Notes under the pieces: generated by a model
The model's database searches: none
What the model was told of the DNA's origin: nothing
Seen by the model: only the letters and a program-made list of their open reading frames with translations
Made by a program: the position numbers and the translations under genes
Assembly: GCF_004339095.1 (NCBI RefSeq)
Contig: NZ_SMGQ01000014.1
Location: 1-64,000 of the forward strand
DNA length: 64,000 nt
From: Natranaerovirga hydrolytica
GTDB lineage: Bacteria; Bacillota; Clostridia; Lachnospirales; DSM-24629
Direction of reading: 5' to 3'
Part shown: positions 47,348-55,327 of the stretch, piece after piece
Numbering within the stretch: the first letter of the stretch is position 1
How the letters are laid out: each line of letters begins with the position of its first letter

Positions 47348-48298
47348 TTATATGACTTTACGAATGCTTTTTGGCAATCCATTACTGCGTGTCTCCATTA
47401 TCATTTGTAAAATAGCCATTCTAACAGCTACACCATTGGTCACTTGTTTGTTTATTGTAGAGTATGGTGCGTCTATAATTGTACTGCTTAATTCTACATT
47501 TCGATTAACAGGTCCTGGGTGCATAATAATGGCATCTGGTTTTGCATAAGAAAACACCTCTTCATCTACTCCGAACAAGTTACTGTATTCTCTCAAGTCT
47601 GGAAATGCGCCACTTTTTTGTCTTTCTAACTGTATTCTAAGTCCCATAACCACATCTGCGTTTTTGACTGCTTCTCTGACATTGTAATTCACTTTTGCGC
47701 CTAATTGTTCCATTCCTTTTGGCAATAGCGTCGTTGGGCCTGTTAGTATTACATTTGCCCCTAATTTATTAAGAGCATAGATGTTACTTCTTGCTACTCT
47801 ACTGTTTGCAATATCCCCTGCAATACAAACATTAAGCCCTTCAAAACTTCCTTTTTCTTCTAAGATAGTCATCCCGTCTAATAAAGCCTGTGTTGGATGT
47901 TCATTGGTTCCGTCTCCTGCGTTGATTACAGATGCTTTAATGTTTTTTGCTATAAAGTGAGCTGCACCAGATGAACTGTGTCTCATAACCACAACATCTG
48001 TTCCCATTTGATCAATGGTTACTGCTGTGTCATATAAACTTTCACCTTTTTTCACACTACTTGTGCTTAGCCCTAAATCAGAAACCAATAATCCTACATT
48101 TTGTCCTGCTACTGAAAAGGAATGTTTGGTTCTTGTACTGTTTTCATAAAACAAAGTGGTCATATTGCCTTTTATTATTTTTTCTTCTTCTTTATGATTC
48201 AATAACTTCTTCTTCATATCTTTAGCCAAATTGAATATTTCTAGTAATTCTTCTTTTGAAAGTTCTTTAATTCCTAATAAATCTTTGTTTTTTAACAT
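47348..48298 (-). CDS. pyrB: Aspartate carbamoyltransferase catalytic subunit
   Basis: It condenses carbamoyl phosphate with aspartate. The 316-residue protein has the STRT carbamoyl-phosphate motif, HPTQALLD, and MHPGPVNR. No regulatory subunit gene pyrI follows, so control is expected at the leader instead of by allostery through PyrI. The SD is AGGAGG. It is the first enzyme gene after the attenuator. Confidence 0.97.
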   Translation of the reverse strand: MLKNKDLLGIKELSKEELLEIFNLAKDMKKKLLNHKEEEKIIKGNMTTLFYENSTRTKHSFSVAGQNVGLLVSDLGLSTSSVKKGESLYDTAVTIDQMGTDVVVMRHSSSGAAHFIAKNIKASVINAGDGTNEHPTQALLDGMTILEEKGSFEGLNVCIAGDIANSRVARSNIYALNKLGANVILTGPTTLLPKGMEQLGAKVNYNVREAVKNADVVMGLRIQLERQKSGAFPDLREYSNLFGVDEEVFSYAKPDAIIMHPGPVNRNVELSSTIIDAPYSTINKQVTNGVAVRMAILQMIMETRSNGLPKSIRKVI

Positions 48299-48340
48299 TT
48301 TAAAAACCTCCTGACAAATAAAAGATTGAAAGTTTGCAAC

Positions 48341-48385
48341 AAAAAAGCAATAAACCTATTCATGAAGCCTTAATAGATTTATTGC
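48341..48385 (-). terminator. Intrinsic terminator (attenuator) before pyrB
   Basis: On the minus strand GCAATAAATCTATT (48385-48372) pairs with AATAGGTTTATTGC (48360-48347) with one mismatch, followed by six T residues. The leader ORF stop codon lies within its 3' arm, so a translating ribosome would block it. Confidence 0.88.
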
Positions 48386-48529
48386 CTTATATTTATTTTC
48401 TAAATAAGAATTACAAATAGAATCAGATGTGAGTCTGACTTTCATAGCCTTATTCTTAGTTTGAGTTGTTATATGTGTGTTGTTTGTGGAATTTTGCGCA
48501 CAATAAAAGAACGCACCAATGTCTCGCAT
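48356..48529 (-). CDS. Pyr operon leader peptide ORF, 57 codons
   Basis: The ORF starts with ATG at 48529, seven bases after a strong AAAGGAGG site, and encodes MRDIGAFFYC... ending ...LLRLHE. It stops (TAG, 48358-48356) inside the 3' arm of the terminator before pyrB. The peptide has no recognised domain and is probably of no importance itself. Its ribosome site forms the 3' side of a PyrR-type motif. Translation would hold a ribosome over the terminator and allow read-through into pyrB. This resembles the coupling described, from memory, for Thermus pyr and E. coli pyrBI leaders. Confidence 0.7.
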   Translation of the reverse strand: MRDIGAFFYCAQNSTNNTHITTQTKNKAMKVRLTSDSICNSYLENKYKAINLLRLHE

Positions 48530-48536
48530 TATAATT

Positions 48537-48561
48537 CCTCCTTTGCTGACCTCTCTGGATC
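48537..48561 (-). promoter_or_regulatory. PyrR-binding motif overlapping the leader ORF ribosome site
   Basis: The minus-strand segment GATCCAGAGAGGTCAGCAAA matches the conserved PyrR-binding loop (TCCAGAGAGG followed by GCAA). Its 3' TCC/GGA closing pairs include the GGAGG ribosome site at 48541-48537. UMP-bound PyrR would therefore hide that site. It is about 150 nt from the terminator, unlike the compact Bacillus attenuators. Confidence 0.82.
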
Positions 48562-48619
48562 AAATTTAAAAGGTAGATATGCGTACTTAAAAATCAAGTA
48601 CATCTATTTAATTGTACTA

Positions 48620-48648
48620 ATGTTATCATATGCACTATGCTTTGTCAA
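48620..48648 (-). promoter_or_regulatory. pyr operon promoter
   Basis: Minus-strand TTGACA (48648-48643), a 17-bp spacer and TAACAT (48625-48620) lie about 60 bp before the PyrR motif. A small hairpin, GTACTT/AAGTAC, lies between them. Confidence 0.75.
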
Positions 48649-48700
48649 TAAGTGTGGTTTATTTTAGGGCATATTTTTTATTGTTTTTCACCTTAGAAAT

Positions 48701-49426
48701 TTAATATTCATTTAGTCTGATATCTACTATTTCCACATTACTGTCATTAATGGAATATGTGGTCACTATTTCTAAAGTCAAAGGAACATATCCCATCCTC
48801 ATGATGGTTGTCGTGTTAAATAAGATATCTTGATCTTTTTCTATAATGTTAAAGTCAATTACTGTATGTTTTTCAAGATATTGATTTTCACTACTTTTTA
48901 AAAATTCATCTATTTCTATATCCTGATTATAATAAGCTGTTAAGTCAAATTCGTTTACCGTCAATTCAATTGTATTTTCTTTTTCATTATATGCGTTTAT
49001 ACTTATCCGCTCTCCAATTTCACTTTCTGAGTCCCATTTTCTAATTAAATTTCCGCCCTCTCGGCTTATTAACATAATTCTAGACTTTGAACCATATTTT
49101 GTAACAAATTCATTTTTCATAGCAACAATGATTGAATGATCCTCTTCATCTACCACTAAAGTTTCCAAGAAAAATCCATTTTTATTATCATTTAAAATAT
49201 ATTCTTCATTGATATTTTCAGCAATAATAATCTCATCATCTAATACTTTTAATTTTATATCTCCATTGCCTTCATCATTACTATAATACAGTATATACCC
49301 TTTATGGTCATATATACTTGTATCAATTTCTTTTAATATGAAAGGGTCTTCTTTACGAATACTTAACCCAACACTAAAAAAAACGATAACCAGCATTATC
49401 ATAACTATAATTTTTTTCATAATCAT
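48701..49426 (-). CDS. Hypothetical exported or membrane-anchored protein, 241 aa
   Basis: The product is not recognised. A basic N terminus and one hydrophobic segment (about residues 4-22) suggest a signal peptide or anchor with no clear cleavage site or lipobox. The remainder is acidic and probably beta-rich. No close ribosome site precedes the ATG: a GGGGGA lies 18 bases upstream and better serves a 12-codon overlapping ORF (49442-49404). The true start or the mode of initiation is therefore uncertain. Confidence 0.65.
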   Translation of the reverse strand: MIMKKIIVMIMLVIVFFSVGLSIRKEDPFILKEIDTSIYDHKGYILYYSNDEGNGDIKLKVLDDEIIIAENINEEYILNDNKNGFFLETLVVDEEDHSIIVAMKNEFVTKYGSKSRIMLISREGGNLIRKWDSESEIGERISINAYNEKENTIELTVNEFDLTAYYNQDIEIDEFLKSSENQYLEKHTVIDFNIIEKDQDILFNTTTIMRMGYVPLTLEIVTTYSINDSNVEIVDIRLNEY

Positions 49427-49494
49427 TCAATGATAAACTCATTATCCCCCTTATTTCATTTTTAAACTTTTAATAAATGCTTACAATTATTAAA

Positions 49495-49932
49495 CTACTT
49501 TTCTTTTTGCATTAAAACCATATTTTCCATTTCATTATAACTATTTTTAAAATAGAAGTTCATGGTTTTTTTATCTCTTAATGTAATCAGTATAACTTCA
49601 TTGACATTCATTAATGCGGCTCTTTCTTCTAATGCTTTTAAGAGCTTGCTACCAATGCCTTGTTTTTGTACCCTTGGAGATATGAATATTTCTTTTAAGT
49701 TATAATAGACTTTATTGTAATAAAATTCATAGTTGCCTAATAACGCCCCTTCTATATGACCATTATTTGCATAGATAAGACCTTCAAAGTTTGGCGTTAG
49801 ATAGATGTCATTTAATCTTTTTTCTGCTATCTCTATTATCCAATGCTCATACCATGGGGCATTATTAAATACTTCTATATACAAGTTGGCACATGCTGAT
49901 ATATGTTCTTGCTTTAAATTTAATACACTCAT
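49495..49932 (-). CDS. GNAT-family N-acetyltransferase
   Basis: The 145-residue protein has the acetyl-CoA motif A QKQGIGSKLL, preceded by the strand KEIFISPRV, and a C-terminal FYFKNSY typical of GNAT enzymes. The N-terminal part (LYIEVFNNAPW) recalls aminoglycoside 6'-acetyltransferase-like members, but the substrate cannot be assigned. It lies downstream of hslO in the same direction, with a gap of 57 bp. Confidence 0.85.
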   Translation of the reverse strand: MSVLNLKQEHISACANLYIEVFNNAPWYEHWIIEIAEKRLNDIYLTPNFEGLIYANNGHIEGALLGNYEFYYNKVYYNLKEIFISPRVQKQGIGSKLLKALEERAALMNVNEVILITLRDKKTMNFYFKNSYNEMENMVLMQKEK

Positions 49933-49989
49933 TGTTTATCCACTCATTTATATTTTTTGTATTTATTATATCATAAATGCGTGCTAACG

Positions 49990-50859
49990 TTACTTAAGAT
50001 ATTCTTCTAAATCCGTAACTTGAAATTCGTATTTTTCCTTACAGAAATGACAATTTAATTCAACTGGTTTTCCTTCATCAATCATTTCTTGTAACTCTTT
50101 TCTTCCTACGCTAATTATAGCTTTCTCTACTCTGTCTCTTGAACAATTACAATGGTACTGTGTGGGAATGGTTTCTAAAATGTCTAAACCTAAGTCTCCT
50201 AATAGCATTTCTAATATGTCTTCTGGGCTTTTACCTGCTTCAAACATTTCTGTTACAGAATTGACTTGTTGAATTTTTTCTTCTAAATGTTTGATAACTT
50301 CTTCACTGGCATCTGGTAATAATTGAATAATAAACCCACCCGATTGTCCCACTGTATTGTCTTTATTCATTAAAACACCTAATGCAACTACTGATGGAAC
50401 TTGCTCTGAACTTGCATAGTAGTATGTTAAATCTTCTGCTATTTCTCCACTAACCAAATGGGTTTGTCCAACATAAGGTTCTTTTAATCCTATGTCTTTT
50501 ATAACACTTAATAAACCAATCCCTAATGCACCCGATACATCTAATTTTCCATTTTCATTAGGTGGGATAATGACATTTGGATTATGGACATAACCTTTTA
50601 CATTGGCTTGAGCATCTGCTGTTGCCACTAATCCTTTTATAGGCCCATTACCTTTTATTTGTAATGTTAATAAATCTTTTTCGCTTTTTAACATACTGCC
50701 CATCATTGAAGCTGCTGTTAGCAACCTTCCTAATGCAGCTGTTGCCACTGGGCTTGTATTATGGTGATTTTTTGCTGTTTCTACAATTTCTTTTGTAGTG
50801 GCTGCAAATGCTCTTACTTGATGATTGGCTGCTGTAGCCCTTACAATATAATCTGTCAT
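49990..50859 (-). CDS. hslO: Redox-regulated chaperone Hsp33
   Basis: Hsp33 is switched on by oxidation and protects proteins from aggregation. The 289-residue protein has the C-terminal zinc site C237-x-C239 and C270-x-x-C273. The N-terminal domain includes GNGPIKGLVATAD. Its ATG overlaps the methyltransferase stop by four bases (ATGA), so the two are translationally coupled. Confidence 0.96.
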   Translation of the reverse strand: MTDYIVRATAANHQVRAFAATTKEIVETAKNHHNTSPVATAALGRLLTAASMMGSMLKSEKDLLTLQIKGNGPIKGLVATADAQANVKGYVHNPNVIIPPNENGKLDVSGALGIGLLSVIKDIGLKEPYVGQTHLVSGEIAEDLTYYYASSEQVPSVVALGVLMNKDNTVGQSGGFIIQLLPDASEEVIKHLEEKIQQVNSVTEMFEAGKSPEDILEMLLGDLGLDILETIPTQYHCNCSRDRVEKAIISVGRKELQEMIDEGKPVELNCHFCKEKYEFQVTDLEEYLK

Positions 50860-51620
50860 TTTTTTCCTCCTAGTTTTTCTTTTTCCTTTGCTATAATATA
50901 GATTCGTTCACTGTCTGCTTTTGGTTTTGTCATAGTAAATGCGTCATAAGCCTCTAAAAACTCTAATCCTGATTTCTTTAACAAATCCTTAATCGTTTCT
51001 ATATCATATGCTTTTTGGTAATGTTCTTCTTCATATTTTCTATACAAACCATTTTCTTCTACAAATAATGTTAAATTGTATTCATTAATAGAATCCTCTT
51101 CGTAATAATAGTTTTCCCATATATAACTACAGTGTTCTTTATTTTCCCCAAAAACATTATTACCTAATACAGACTTATACTTATACTCTGTATTCAAATC
51201 AAAAATAAAAAGTCCCTCTGGATCTAAGTAATTATTAACCAGCTTAAACACATCTAACAAATCGGATTCTTCTAAAATATAATTGATACTATCGCATATG
51301 CTAATAACACAACCCACTGTACCATATAATTCAAACTCACGCATATCTTGATTAAGGTATAGTATATTGGCTTTTTCTTGACTAGCTTTTTCCTTTGCAA
51401 TCATTAACATTTCTTCAGAATTATCTATTCCTATCATTTCATACCCTTTTTTAGACAATGGTAACGTCACATTTCCTGTACCACACCCTAAGTCTAATAT
51501 TAACTTTGAATCCATTGAATATGCGTTAAAAAGTTTTTCAATATATTGTACCCATTCTTCATAAGGCACTTCATCCATGAAACGATCATAAACCGTTGCA
51601 AAACTTTCGTATGTAGCCAT
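50856..51620 (-). CDS. Class I SAM-dependent methyltransferase
   Basis: The 254-residue protein has the SAM motif I LDLGCGTGN, motif II GIDNSEEML and a later motif NQDMREF. Its substrate is unknown; similar proteins are annotated as small-molecule or tRNA methyltransferases. It is the first gene of a unit with hslO and has a good promoter. Confidence 0.88.
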   Translation of the reverse strand: MATYESFATVYDRFMDEVPYEEWVQYIEKLFNAYSMDSKLILDLGCGTGNVTLPLSKKGYEMIGIDNSEEMLMIAKEKASQEKANILYLNQDMREFELYGTVGCVISICDSINYILEESDLLDVFKLVNNYLDPEGLFIFDLNTEYKYKSVLGNNVFGENKEHCSYIWENYYYEEDSINEYNLTLFVEENGLYRKYEEEHYQKAYDIETIKDLLKKSGLEFLEAYDAFTMTKPKADSERIYIIAKEKEKLGGKK

Positions 51621-51650
51621 TCTTTCACCTACTTTGTAATCATCATAACT

Positions 51651-51679
51651 ACTATAACTAAGGTGTGAACATTAGTCAA
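51651..51679 (-). promoter_or_regulatory. Promoter of methyltransferase-hslO
   Basis: Minus-strand TTGACT (51679-51674), a 17-bp spacer and TATAGT (51656-51651) lie about 30 bp before the methyltransferase start. Confidence 0.7.
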
Positions 51680-51845
51680 GATTTTATTTTATACAAAATT
51701 TTATATCATTAAATTCTATTTTAATGCTTATTACATTATTGATTTTTGTAGTCATCTATATTTCAATAATATCTTTTTAATACATATTTCCGTTTAATGC
51801 CTTGTCAAATGCTGTCGAATTCAGATAACACATTCTCACATATTA
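51680..51845. other. Divergent intergenic region without further features
   Basis: This AT-rich stretch separates two divergent promoters. A weak sigma-D-like pattern (TTAA, 16 bp, GTCGAATT) is seen near 51800-51830 but matches the consensus only in part. Confidence 0.35.
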
Positions 51846-51854
51846 TGGTATAAT
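51846..51854 (+). promoter_or_regulatory. Extended -10 promoter of the chemoreceptor gene
   Basis: TG at 51846-51847 followed after one base by a perfect TATAAT (51849-51854) is an extended -10 element. No good -35 box is present. Confidence 0.5.
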
Positions 51855-51940
51855 TATGGTGTATTCTTCTCTATCTAATTCCAAATCCAGCAGCTACACA
51901 GATTCTCAATACAAATCTAATTTTATAAAGAGGTGATTTT

Positions 51941-53941
51941 ATGGGTATACGGATAAAAGTTTCTCTTATCTTTTCTTTACTACTAATATTTTCTTTACTC
52001 ACTTTATCGATTCTAGGTTATTTTATATCCAGTAATTTTATAGACCAATCTAATGATGACTTGCTTCAGAGTGCAGTAAGCGCAAGATCAAGTGAAATCG
52101 AATTGTTTTTACAAGATTCTATTTCAAAGGTAGAAGGGTTTTCAAGATTAGAAGGTCTTTTAGAGGCCAATCCAGAACAATCTGTTCCTGAATTATCAAG
52201 AGTATATCCATTTTACGAAAATGTTTTTGCAAATATTTCTTTTGCAAATGCAGAAGGTACAAGATGGAACTATATGGGTGATGAAGGCTCCATTGCAACT
52301 AGAGAGTATTTTTCACAAGCTATGGAAACTAGCCAACCCAATATATCTGATGTTCTTGTATCGAATACCACTGGCAAATTATCTGTTATTGTTGTTTCTC
52401 CAATTATTAATGAAAGAAATACCGCTACAGGAATTGGCTATGCCACTTTAGAATTAGATAGAATACAAGAAATAGTTACAGATATTGAATTTGGAGAAAC
52501 AAGTTTTTCTTACCTTATTGATGAACATGGTACAATTTTAGCTCACCAAACAGAACCTGAACTAATGGGCCAAAATATTCTAACTGATGACAACCTAAGT
52601 GGTCACCCTCTAGAATACATATGGAAATCTACAGAAGATTTGACAATCAATAGCTCTATTGTATTTGATCATAGTATCTTTGATGATACTTATACCACCA
52701 CTTTAATTCCTGTTAAAATCATTGGAAATGATGATTGGTATTTAGGTTTATCTGTTCAAGCATCAGAATTAGATACTAATATTGTTACTTTAAGAAATAT
52801 TTTTATCATTGTTTCTATCTTTTGTATAGGCGTGGGCATTGGTATTGCTTTATTGTATTCTTCAAAATTGGTTAAACCTATTATTGCTATAAATAATATT
52901 GCTACAAAAATTGCTAATAAAGATTTAACCGATTCTAGTACAGCCATTAAAAGAAATGATGAATTAGGTAAGCTTTACAACAATATTTTATTAATGCGTG
53001 ATAACCTTAAAGAATTTATCACTCAAATATCTAATGGTTCCCAACAACTGGCTTCGTCTTCTGAAGAATTAACCTCGGTTAGTCAACAATCTACTATTGC
53101 TGCTGATGAAGTAGCGAGAGCCATTGAAGAAATATCTAGTGGGGCAAGTGATCAAGCACAAGATACAGAAAAAGGTGCTAATAGCATTACTGAATTAGGT
53201 GAACTGGTTGAAAATGATCAATCTTATATCTTAAATCTAAATCAATCTACACAGAAAGTAGATACCCTAAAAAATGAAGGGCTGGTTATTCTTGATGAAT
53301 TATTAGAGCATACAAAAGTCAATAATGCTTCTTCACAAGAAATTTATTCTATTATTATGAACACCAATGAAAGTGCTGAAAAAATTGATAGTGCTAGTCA
53401 AATGATTAAAAGTATTGCTGATCAAACCAACTTATTAGCCCTTAACGCTGCTATTGAAGCTGCACGTGCTGGTGAAGCTGGTAAGGGATTTGCTGTTGTT
53501 GCTGATGAAATAAGAAAGCTTGCTGAGCAATCTAATGCTTTCACAGAAGAAATTTCTGTTATTATACAAGAATTGCTTAGTAAAATTGTACAAGCAGTGA
53601 ATACGATGCAAGAGGTTACAAAAATTTCAGAGAGTCAAACTAAAAGTGTTGAACTAACCAATGATAAATTTAGAGGCATTGCTAAAGCATTAGAAGAAAC
53701 GCAAGAAGCCATTCAAGTCATTAATACGTCTGGCAAAGCAATGACAGAAAAGAAAAACCAAATAATAGATATCATTGAAAACTTATCTGCCATTTCAGAA
53801 GAAAATGCTGCAAGTACCGAAGAAGCTTCTGCTTCTGTAGAAGAACAAACTGCTTCTATGGCTGAAATTGCGAGTTCTAGTGACTCATTATCTAAATTAG
53901 CCCAAGAGCTTCAAGATAGCATTCTAGACTTTAAATATTAA
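51941..53941 (+). CDS. Methyl-accepting chemotaxis protein
   Basis: A chemoreceptor of 666 residues: first membrane helix at about 7-29, an extracellular dCACHE-type sensor (30-280), a second helix (about 281-303), HAMP (304-358) and a cytoplasmic signalling domain. The hairpin tip [15 protein letters not shown] and following [17 protein letters not shown] are intact for CheA/CheW contact. The ligand is unknown; dCACHE domains often bind amino acids. A GAGGTG site precedes the ATG. No other chemotaxis genes are near. Confidence 0.96.
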   Translation: MGIRIKVSLIFSLLLIFSLLTLSILGYFISSNFIDQSNDDLLQSAVSARSSEIELFLQDSISKVEGFSRLEGLLEANPEQSVPELSRVYPFYENVFANISFANAEGTRWNYMGDEGSIATREYFSQAMETSQPNISDVLVSNTTGKLSVIVVSPIINERNTATGIGYATLELDRIQEIVTDIEFGETSFSYLIDEHGTILAHQTEPELMGQNILTDDNLSGHPLEYIWKSTEDLTINSSIVFDHSIFDDTYTTTLIPVKIIGNDDWYLGLSVQASELDTNIVTLRNIFIIVSIFCIGVGIGIALLYSSKLVKPIIAINNIATKIANKDLTDSSTAIKRNDELGKLYNNILLMRDNLKEFITQISNGSQQLASSSEELTSVSQQSTIAADEVARAIEEISSGASDQAQDTEKGANSITELGELVENDQSYILNLNQSTQKVDTLKNEGLVILDELLEHTKVNNASSQEIYSIIMNTNESAEKIDSASQMIKSIADQTNLLALNAAIEAARAGEAGKGFAVVADEIRKLAEQSNAFTEEISVIIQELLSKIVQAVNTMQEVTKISESQTKSVELTNDKFRGIAKALEETQEAIQVINTSGKAMTEKKNQIIDIIENLSAISEENAASTEEASASVEEQTASMAEIASSSDSLSKLAQELQDSILDFKY

Positions 53942-53974
53942 CCTATAAACATGCATTGCTCTGTTCAGGTATAA

Positions 53975-54033
53975 GTTATCAATGAACGTCTAATCTCCAA
54001 GTCCTTGTAAGCAAGTTTGAGGTTAATACTTGT
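53975..54033 (+). repeat. 59-nt hairpin element, copy B
   Basis: It matches copy A at 16628-16686 in 49 of 59 positions without gaps, and the first ten bases (GTTATCAATG) are identical. The middle stem is TAATCTC/GAGGTTA. Element positions 21 and 47 change from T-A in copy A to C-G here, and two other changes are tolerated as G-T pairs. It lies 34 bp after the chemoreceptor stop codon. Confidence 0.7.
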
Positions 54034-54120
54034 GTCTTAAAACAATCTTATATCTATAATGATTTAATATTTATTATCTACCGAAAATAATTTTATATTT
54101 TTTCCCAAAAAACATATACT

Positions 54121-54166
54121 AAGAAAAGCCTTTAAAATCAACAAATAAGGCTTTTCTTATTTTTTG
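54121..54166 (+). terminator. Strong terminator after the chemoreceptor gene
   Basis: AAGAAAAGCCTT pairs with AAGGCTTTTCTT, followed by ATTTTTT on the plus strand. It ends a 3' UTR of about 220 nt that contains the hairpin element. Confidence 0.88.
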
Positions 54167-54201
54167 GAGAAAAAATAATTGTTATTATTTAAAAATAACT
54201 C

Positions 54202-54238
54202 TTTACAAACAATAATTTGTGTTATATAATAATCATTG
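54202..54238 (+). promoter_or_regulatory. Peroxiredoxin promoter with PerR/Fur-like box
   Basis: TTTACA (54202-54207), a 17-bp spacer and TATAAT (54225-54230) form a strong promoter. The segment ATATAAT-A-ATCATTG (54224-54238) resembles the PerR box TTATAAT-N-ATTATAA at 10 of 14 positions and overlaps the -10 box, which fits peroxide-inducible expression. Confidence 0.6.
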
Positions 54239-54330
54239 TCAATAAGAAAAACATTTTGATTTAGTTTTTCATTTTATACAGTACTTTTTAGTACGAACAA
54301 TAAATAATTAATTTTAGGAGGATTTTTATT

Positions 54331-54852
54331 ATGGAAAGATTTGTAGGAACAAAAGCACCAGAATTTAATATGGCAACAGCATTAGGTGATGGATCAGATT
54401 TTGGAAAAGCATCTTTAGAGGACTATAAAGGAAAGTGGCTTGTAATGTTCTTTTATCCCTTAGATTTTACCTTTGTATGCCCTACTGAAATTACGGCTTA
54501 TAGCGACAGATACCAAGATTTTGTAAACTCAGGAGCAGATGTATTGGCTATCAGCGTGGATAGCGAACATTCACATAAAGCATGGATCAATGGGGATCTA
54601 GGAAAACTTAATTTTCCAATCGCTTCTGATATGACTAAATCTGTATCTAAAGATTACGGCGTATTAATTGAAGAAGATGGCGTTGCACTGAGAGGCTTAT
54701 TCATTATTGATCCAGAAGGTGTTGTAAGATATTCTGTTGTACATGACTTAAATGTTGGTCGTAGCGTTGATGAAACATTACGTGTACTTAAAGCTTTACA
54801 GGCTGGTGGATTATGCCCTGTTAACTGGGAACCAGGACAAGACTTGCTATAA
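54331..54852 (+). CDS. 2-Cys peroxiredoxin (AhpC/Prx1 type)
   Basis: It reduces hydrogen peroxide and organic peroxides. The 173-residue protein has the peroxidatic cysteine C50 in FTFVCPTE and the resolving cysteine C162 in GLCPVNW, with the catalytic arginine region in LRGLFIIDPEG. An AGGAGG site precedes the ATG. No ahpF or thioredoxin reductase gene is adjacent, so its reductant is encoded elsewhere. Confidence 0.95.
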   Translation: MERFVGTKAPEFNMATALGDGSDFGKASLEDYKGKWLVMFFYPLDFTFVCPTEITAYSDRYQDFVNSGADVLAISVDSEHSHKAWINGDLGKLNFPIASDMTKSVSKDYGVLIEEDGVALRGLFIIDPEGVVRYSVVHDLNVGRSVDETLRVLKALQAGGLCPVNWEPGQDLL

Positions 54853-54910
54853 TAAAGAATTGTTTAATACGATTGTTCACTTATTACCCCTTATTAGATA
54901 AATATATATT

Positions 54911-54943
54911 ACAAAAAGACGGTTTAAAAACCGTCTTTTTGTG
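54911..54943 (+). terminator. Terminator of the peroxiredoxin gene
   Basis: AAAAAGACGGTTT pairs with AAACCGTCTTTTT. A-rich and T-rich flanks make it usable on both strands, and it could also stop transcription from the spore-protein gene. Confidence 0.92.
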
Positions 54944-55067
54944 TTTAAAATCATAATCCGTTACCTTTATAGCCAAAGAAAATGAAGTAATTATTTGTAC
55001 AATGAGATATAATTGATTTTCCAAGCTGCCATTCTTACACTACTCTTTTTATCATTTATGGTCACAC

Positions 55068-55277
55068 TCATTTTTTGGCTATTTCTTCTTGTTTCTTTTT
55101 CTCTCTTTTTTTCTTGGTCATTAATCCACCAATACGACCTGTTTCTTTTGCAGACAATGATTTCCAACCTGTTTCTTTTACTTTGTCTAATAAGCCTAGT
55201 TCCTCTGCTATTTCGTATTTTAACCGATCGTCCTCTGTAAGTATTTTTTTCTTTTTATTTTTTATGTTTTTTTCCAT
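55068..55277 (-). CDS. Small acid-soluble spore protein, alpha/beta type
   Basis: SASPs coat forespore DNA and protect it from UV and heat. The 69-residue protein has the family core LKYEIAEELGL, including the E-I-A segment cut by the germination protease, and a later SAKETGRIGGLM. Lysine-rich ends are longer than usual, so it may be a minor form. A sigma-G-like promoter lies just upstream, close to the addA stop codon. Confidence 0.87.
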   Translation of the reverse strand: MEKNIKNKKKKILTEDDRLKYEIAEELGLLDKVKETGWKSLSAKETGRIGGLMTKKKREKKKQEEIAKK

Positions 55278-55298
55278 ACCAACACTTCCTTCCCTTTA

Positions 55299-55327
55299 GA
55301 GTATGGACATATTGGTAATTTTTATAC
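55299..55327 (-). promoter_or_regulatory. Sigma-G-type promoter of the spore protein gene
   Basis: Minus-strand GTATA (55327-55323), a 17-bp spacer and CATACTC (55305-55299) closely match the forespore consensus (GHATR and CATNHTA). It is positioned about 22 bp before the start codon and directly abuts the addA stop. Confidence 0.72.

Noticed and set aside
48461-48667. Plus-strand ORF of 68 codons
   Set aside because: It is antisense to the pyr leader, PyrR motif and promoter and lacks a ribosome site.
51800-51835. Sigma-D promoter for the chemoreceptor
   Set aside because: Only 5 of 8 bases match the -10 consensus; an extended -10 element nearer the gene is a better candidate.
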